NCBI RefSeq assembly: GCF_040839445.1
Contig: NZ_JBDPGJ010000003.1
Span: 124,001 to 188,000, forward strand
Length of the DNA stretch: 64,000 bases
Origin: Aquibium pacificus
GTDB lineage: Bacteria; Pseudomonadota; Alphaproteobacteria; Rhizobiales; Rhizobiaceae
Reading direction: 5' to 3'
Below the pieces are notes generated by a model. It was not told where the DNA came from, made no database searches, and was given only the letters and a program-made list of their open reading frames with translations. This document shows, piece by piece, positions 60,120 to 64,000 of the stretch (its first letter is position 1; every line of letters begins with the position of its first letter). The position numbers and the translations under genes were made by a program.

Positions 60120-61967
60120 TCAGTGGCCGGTTGCAAGGATGGTCTTGCCGCTCGGTATGCGCACCTCGTCGACCATGTCCTGCACCTCGCGCGAGGGCGC
60201 CGGCGTCAGCAGGCTGACGGCGACCATGCACACGAGGCTGACCGGCATCCCGATGATGCCGAAGCGGATGTGATCGATGCCCCACCACGGATCCATGAGC
60301 CCGTTGTAGACCATGTAGAGGTACCACGAGCCGGCGACGAAGCCGCCGACCATGCCGGCGATCGCACCGGCGGTGTTGGCCCGTTTCCACCATATGCCCA
60401 GCACCAGCGGGAAGAAGAGGCCGGAGCAGGCGAAGTCGAACGCCCACGCGACCGCGCCGAGGATTCCCGTCAGTTTCAGCGACGCGACCAGTGCGGCGGC
60501 CGCGCCGATGAACAGCAGGAGCACGCGGGCGACGATCAAACGCCGCGACGTGTCCGCCTTCGGGTCGATGATCTTGTAGTAGAGATCATGCGACAGAGCG
60601 TTCGCGATGGCGAGCAGCAGCCCGTCCGCCGTCGACATCGCGGCGGCCAGACCGCCCGCCGCGACGAGACCCGAAATCACGTATGGCAGTCCGGCGATTT
60701 CCGGCGTTGCCAGCACGACGATGTCGGGCCGCATGAAGAACTCGTTGATCTCCACCAGGCCGTTGCCGTTGCTGTCCACGACACCGAGCATTCCGACCGA
60801 CATCCAGTGCTGGATCCACTCGAGATTCATCACCGTCTCGTAGGAACTGCCGATGATTGCCGTCGGCAGGCTGGGGTCGAGAAGCTGGAGCTTCGTCAGC
60901 GTGGCGAGTGCCGGTGCCGAGAAGTACAGCAGGAAGATGAACAGCAGCGACCAGCCGACCGAACGGCGGGCCGAGCGGACGGATGGCGTGGTGAAGTAGC
61001 GCATGAGGATGTGCGGTAGCGAGGCCGTGCCGGCCATCATGCAGATGGCGAGCGAGACCATCGCCCATCCCTTGCCCGAGGGCGCGTTCTGCGGCGTCGT
61101 CAGAACCGAAACGCCGGTTATGCCGGCCTCTCGCAGTTGGGCGATCGCTTCGGGTGCGGCGGCCGCCCCGACACCGAGCTGGGTCTCCAGCGCGGCGATC
61201 TGATTGACGGCGTCGCCGTAGGAGAAGTGCGGGATGATCCCGAAGCCCTGCTTGTTCGACATCCAGATGATCGGCACCAGGTAGGCGATGATCAGCACGA
61301 TGTATTGCGCAACCTGGGTCCAGGTCACGCCACGCATGCCGCCGAGCATCGAGCAGATGAAGATGCCGAGCAGCCCGAGCCAGACGCCGAACTCGAACGG
61401 GACGCCGAGCGTCTGCGCGGCGATCGTTCCGGTCGCGTTGATCTGCGCCGTCACGTAGGTGAAGGACGCCACGACGAGCACGATGACGGCGCAAAGCCGG
61501 GCCGTGTTGCCGCCATAGCGCGTGCCGATGAAGTCCGGCACCGTGTAGCAGCCGAACTTGCGCAGATAGGGCGCCATCAGCGAGTTCACGAGCACGTAGC
61601 CGCCCGTCCACCCGACGATGAAGCCGAGGTAAGGATATCCGCCGAAATATACGCCGCCGGCGAGCGCCACGAAAGATGCGCCCGACATCCAGTCGGCCGC
61701 CGTTGCCATGCCGTTGTAGAGCGCCGGCACCTCGCGTCCTGCGACGTAGTAGGCGTCGACTTCCGCCGTCCTGGAAAGCCAGCCGATGACCGCGTAGATC
61801 GCGATCGTGAAGAGCAGGAAGCCGATGCCGATCGTCTCGGCTCCGACGCCCATTTGCTCGAGCACCGCCATGAAGGCGAAGAAGACAAGGAAGCCGAGCG
61901 TATAGAGCGCGTAGACCTTGCCCAGATTGTCGATGAAGCGGCCCCGTCCGGCCGTTGTGGTAGCCAT
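60120..61967 (-). CDS. Sodium:solute symporter (VC_2705/ActP-like)
   Basis: 615 residues, 13 or more membrane helices. VGWTGGYVLVNSLMAPYLRK, DFIGTRYGGNTARLCAV and SQAYAMSTADGLLLAIANAL-like segment AAMSTADGLLLAIANALSHD are the SSS family signatures. The subgroup that travels with a DUF4212 protein includes acetate/propionate-type carriers; given the nearby propionyl-CoA carboxylase genes a short-chain acid is a reasonable guess, but it is an inference. A 60-residue insertion between helices is rich in Gln/Ala. Confidence 0.9.
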   Translation of the reverse strand: MATTTAGRGRFIDNLGKVYALYTLGFLVFFAFMAVLEQMGVGAETIGIGFLLFTIAIYAVIGWLSRTAEVDAYYVAGREVPALYNGMATAADWMSGASFVALAGGVYFGGYPYLGFIVGWTGGYVLVNSLMAPYLRKFGCYTVPDFIGTRYGGNTARLCAVIVLVVASFTYVTAQINATGTIAAQTLGVPFEFGVWLGLLGIFICSMLGGMRGVTWTQVAQYIVLIIAYLVPIIWMSNKQGFGIIPHFSYGDAVNQIAALETQLGVGAAAAPEAIAQLREAGITGVSVLTTPQNAPSGKGWAMVSLAICMMAGTASLPHILMRYFTTPSVRSARRSVGWSLLFIFLLYFSAPALATLTKLQLLDPSLPTAIIGSSYETVMNLEWIQHWMSVGMLGVVDSNGNGLVEINEFFMRPDIVVLATPEIAGLPYVISGLVAAGGLAAAMSTADGLLLAIANALSHDLYYKIIDPKADTSRRLIVARVLLLFIGAAAALVASLKLTGILGAVAWAFDFACSGLFFPLVLGIWWKRANTAGAIAGMVGGFVAGSWYLYMVYNGLMDPWWGIDHIRFGIIGMPVSLVCMVAVSLLTPAPSREVQDMVDEVRIPSGKTILATGH

Positions 61968-61980
61968 CGTCGCGCCCCCC

Positions 61981-62241
61981 TCAGTCGCCGACGCCGAACT
62001 CGTCGTCGATCTGGTCCTGGCGCCAGTTCTGCACCCAGATCAGCACGACGAACGCGATGAGCGAACCCTGGACGGACATGTAGTATCCGAACGGGAAGCC
62101 CAGGAACGTGAACGAGTTGAGCGGTGCCGCCGCCCACGGGATGATGATTGCAAAGAGAACCCAGAGGGCCAGGATCACGTAGGTCAAGTTTCTGGTCTTG
62201 ATCCAGTGCTGTGCCCGGGCCCCAGCGTCTGCGCTGGCCAT
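61981..62241 (-). CDS. DUF4212 small membrane subunit of the symporter
   Basis: 86 residues with two membrane helices. WIKTRNLTYVILALWVLFAI, NSFTFLGFPFGYYMSVQGSL and the charged end NWRQDQIDDEFGV are the DUF4212 pattern. It precedes the symporter gene by 13 bases and is probably its small partner. ATG 62241 with GGAGGT seven bases upstream was preferred to an earlier start. Confidence 0.88.
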   Translation of the reverse strand: MASADAGARAQHWIKTRNLTYVILALWVLFAIIIPWAAAPLNSFTFLGFPFGYYMSVQGSLIAFVVLIWVQNWRQDQIDDEFGVGD

Positions 62242-62369
62242 CGAAGTTACCTCCCCTCGAGCGTGCCCGCGCGGGATGCCCGGACACAAGCCGCCCCGAC
62301 CAGGATGGATTCGGGGCTGTGTAAATGATTAACCTCGAATACCCCTTGTGCAAATAATCCTATCGTAGC

Positions 62370-63065
62370 ATGTCCAACGAGCCTTCCGGCCATCGGGTGA
62401 GCATGAAGCACGTCGCCAGCCAAATCGTCGAAGCCGCCCGCTGGGTGCGCGAGAGCATCTCCAAACTGTCCATCCGGCGCGATTCGGCCCCGATCGACAG
62501 TGTCGAGCGCGTCTGCCACTTCGCGCGCACCCGCGCCGCCCTGATCTCGCAGAAGAAGCTCTACGGCTACCTCAAGGAGAGAATGGGAACCCGCTATCCG
62601 AAGATGTTCACCGACGAGATCTTCGTGCAGTCGATCAACGTCGCGAAGCTCCATGTCTACGCAGCCAGCCTCGCGGACCTCACGTGCTTCTGCGTCGCGA
62701 ATGCCACCGGGGACCCGGCCTTCGCGAACGATGACCGTGACCGTATTGCGCGCGAGTGCTTCCGGGCGGGAATCGAGGAGAACACGGGCGAGGCATCGCA
62801 GGCGGATCGCCAGGCCTGGATCGATGCCTTCGATGCACGTCTGGCGAAGACGGTCTGGTCCATGCGCCGCGCCGGCGGCCAGCACTTCATCGAATGTGGA
62901 CCGGCGCTGATCCGCTGGGCTCCTATTGCCGACGAACTGAAGCGGTACGACCGCGAGATCGTGGAGAACTCCATACGCTACGCGTTCGTCGAGGTGCGGA
63001 CCGATTTCCTCAACCGTCTCGACGGTGTAGCCGTGGCAGGGGACTGGCGGCGGATCGACGGATGA
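62370..63065 (+). CDS. Hypothetical protein (conserved near pccA)
   Basis: 231 residues, cytoplasmic, mostly helical by pattern, with three Cys. Recognisable blocks: RVCHFARTRAALISQKKLYG, YLKERMGTRYPKMFTDEIFV, and FIECGPALIRWAPIADELK. I do not recognise a named family. An enzyme is not apparent: there is no nucleotide-binding loop or catalytic motif that I can see. It ends 114 bp before pccA on the same strand; a link to propionyl-CoA metabolism would be by position only. Confidence 0.7.
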   Translation: MSNEPSGHRVSMKHVASQIVEAARWVRESISKLSIRRDSAPIDSVERVCHFARTRAALISQKKLYGYLKERMGTRYPKMFTDEIFVQSINVAKLHVYAASLADLTCFCVANATGDPAFANDDRDRIARECFRAGIEENTGEASQADRQAWIDAFDARLAKTVWSMRRAGGQHFIECGPALIRWAPIADELKRYDREIVENSIRYAFVEVRTDFLNRLDGVAVAGDWRRIDG

Positions 63066-63117
63066 CGCAAACCCGCATTGCCGCGGCTGCATCGACCCGG
63101 GCGCGGTGTCGTGGCTA

Positions 63118-63146
63118 TTGAGCCGGTGATTGCTTCTCCATAAGAA
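63118..63146 (+). promoter_or_regulatory. Possible pccA promoter
   Basis: TTGAGC (63118-63123) and TAAGAA (63141-63146) are 17 bases apart; initiation near 63153, about 27 bases before the pccA ATG. Confidence 0.4.
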
Positions 63147-63179
63147 GGGAAGCGTGCGGAGTGGGGAAGCGCTGCTTTG

Positions 63180-64000
63180 ATGTTCAAGAAAATCCTGATT
63201 GCCAACCGTGGCGAGATCGCCTGCCGCGTCATCAAGACCGCCAGGAAAATGGGTATTGCGACCGTTGCCGTCTATTCGGATGCCGACCGCGACGCGGTGC
63301 ATGTCGAGATGGCCGACGAGGCCGTCCACATCGGTCCGGCAGCGGCCGCTCAGAGCTATCTGGTCGGCGAGAAGATCATCGAGGCGTGCAAGGCGACGGG
63401 CGCCGAGGCGGTGCATCCGGGCTACGGCTTCCTCTCCGAGCGCGCCTCCTTTTGCGCCGCGCTGGAAAAGGAGGGCATCGTCTTCATCGGTCCCAAGCCC
63501 CGGGCCATCGAGGCGATGGGCGACAAGATCGAATCGAAGAAGTTCGCCAATGCGGCAAAGGTGAACACCGTGCCGGGCTGGCTCGGCGTCATCGAGGACG
63601 CCGATCATGCAGTGAGGATCGCCGGGGAGATCGGCTATCCTGTGATGCTCAAGGCGTCCGCCGGCGGCGGCGGCAAGGGCATGCGCATTGCCTGGAACGA
63701 CGCCGAGTGCCGCGAAGGTTTCCAGTCTTCGAAGAACGAGGCGAAGTCCTCCTTCGGCGACGACCGCGTCTTCATCGAGAAGTTCGTCGTCGACCCGCGC
63801 CACATCGAGATCCAGGTGCTCGGCGACGGCCACGGCAACGTCGTCTATCTCGGCGAGCGCGAATGCTCGATCCAGCGCCGCAACCAGAAGGTCGTGGAAG
63901 AGGCTCCGTCGCCCTTTCTCGACGAAGCAACCCGGCGCGCCATGGGCGAGCAGTCAGTCGCTCTCGCCAAGGCCGTGGAATACCAGAGCGCCGGTACGGT
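63180..64000 (+). CDS. pccA: Propionyl-CoA carboxylase alpha (biotin carboxylase) subunit, N-terminal part
   Basis: 273 codons are present; the window ends inside the gene. FKKILIANRGEIACRVIKTA is the biotin carboxylase N-terminus, YGFLSERASFCAALEKEGI follows, and the ATP-grasp loop is KASAGGGGKGMRIAWND with EKFVVDPRHIEIQVLGD. ATP-dependent carboxylation of biotin; the biotin carrier domain is beyond the window. The partner pccB is at 48509-50041 on the opposite strand. ATG 63180 is the natural start, directly before FKK. Confidence 0.96.
   Translation, partial: MFKKILIANRGEIACRVIKTARKMGIATVAVYSDADRDAVHVEMADEAVHIGPAAAAQSYLVGEKIIEACKATGAEAVHPGYGFLSERASFCAALEKEGIVFIGPKPRAIEAMGDKIESKKFANAAKVNTVPGWLGVIEDADHAVRIAGEIGYPVMLKASAGGGGKGMRIAWNDAECREGFQSSKNEAKSSFGDDRVFIEKFVVDPRHIEIQVLGDGHGNVVYLGERECSIQRRNQKVVEEAPSPFLDEATRRAMGEQSVALAKAVEYQSAGT

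Overview
The window is a G+C-rich chromosomal segment of an alphaproteobacterium, most likely order Hyphomicrobiales (Rhizobiales), family Phyllobacteriaceae or a close relative. The signs are gene content and order: serS-surE-pcm-nlpD, yajC-secDF with a fused SecDF, the F1FO-ATPase inhibitor zeta (DUF1476) beside purC-purS-purQ, trmFO, a split pccB/pccA, rhizobial-type promoters, and many GTG/TTG starts. I see no rRNA, tRNA, CRISPR array, insertion sequence or integrase. Coding density is very high.

Layout. 1-8.4 kb: end of serS, surE, pcm, an NlpD-like lipoprotein, a DUF815 ATPase, then yajC-secDF-Mth938-(phytoene synthase/NDUFAF6-like). 8.5-14.4 kb: a small membrane protein with a sterol desaturase family enzyme, a dienoyl-CoA isomerase-like crotonase, a tandem HD-GYP protein and trmFO. 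It ends in a roughly 600-bp stretch without an intact gene that leads into metK. 14.4-25.5 kb: metK, then a surface polysaccharide island: UDP-GlcNAc 4,6-dehydratase-like, O-antigen ligase/polymerase, NDP-sugar reductase/epimerase, DegT aminotransferase, UDP-sugar 6-dehydrogenase, initiating sugar phosphotransferase, and a Wzt/Wzm ABC exporter. 25.5-31.1 kb: purine genes purQ, purS, purC and purB (minus strand) with the zeta subunit, an HpcH/HpaI aldolase and a small hydrolase between them.

31.1-34.6 kb: membrane protein, DUF2259 protein, P1-type peptidase and an orphan amino-acid-type binding protein on the minus strand. 34.7-40.1 kb: flavin reductase, then a MoxR / VWA / XdhC-N / XdhC-C / molybdopterin-nucleotidyltransferase cluster, the maturation set of molybdenum hydroxylases, without the enzyme subunits. 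40.1-48.2 kb: hydrolases, DUF1330 and DUF1176-like proteins, a DUF1127-like 54-residue protein, a J-domain-like protein, aldo/keto reductase, amidase, LysM protein and SMP-30 protein.

48.2-50.0 kb: propionyl-CoA carboxylase beta (pccB). A 94-residue protein resembling the tip domain of polymorphic toxins and its probable 76-residue immunity partner follow directly behind it on the same strand. I consider this the most interesting feature of the window. 50.2-57.5 kb: gloA, a double cold-shock protein, DUF192 protein, hydrolases, a universal stress protein, a MarR regulator with two phased operators and a divergent hydrolase, rhodanese, L,D-transpeptidase and class I fumarase. 57.6-64 kb: a large L,D-transpeptidase, a YggT-like protein, a DUF4212/sodium-solute symporter pair, an unknown protein and the start of pccA, cut by the window end.

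Most of the window is ordinary core genome. The departures from it are the metK neighbourhood (remnant of a regulator gene, no trmB beside metK, a hairpin leader), the polysaccharide island, the toxin/immunity-like pair and several regulatory repeats.
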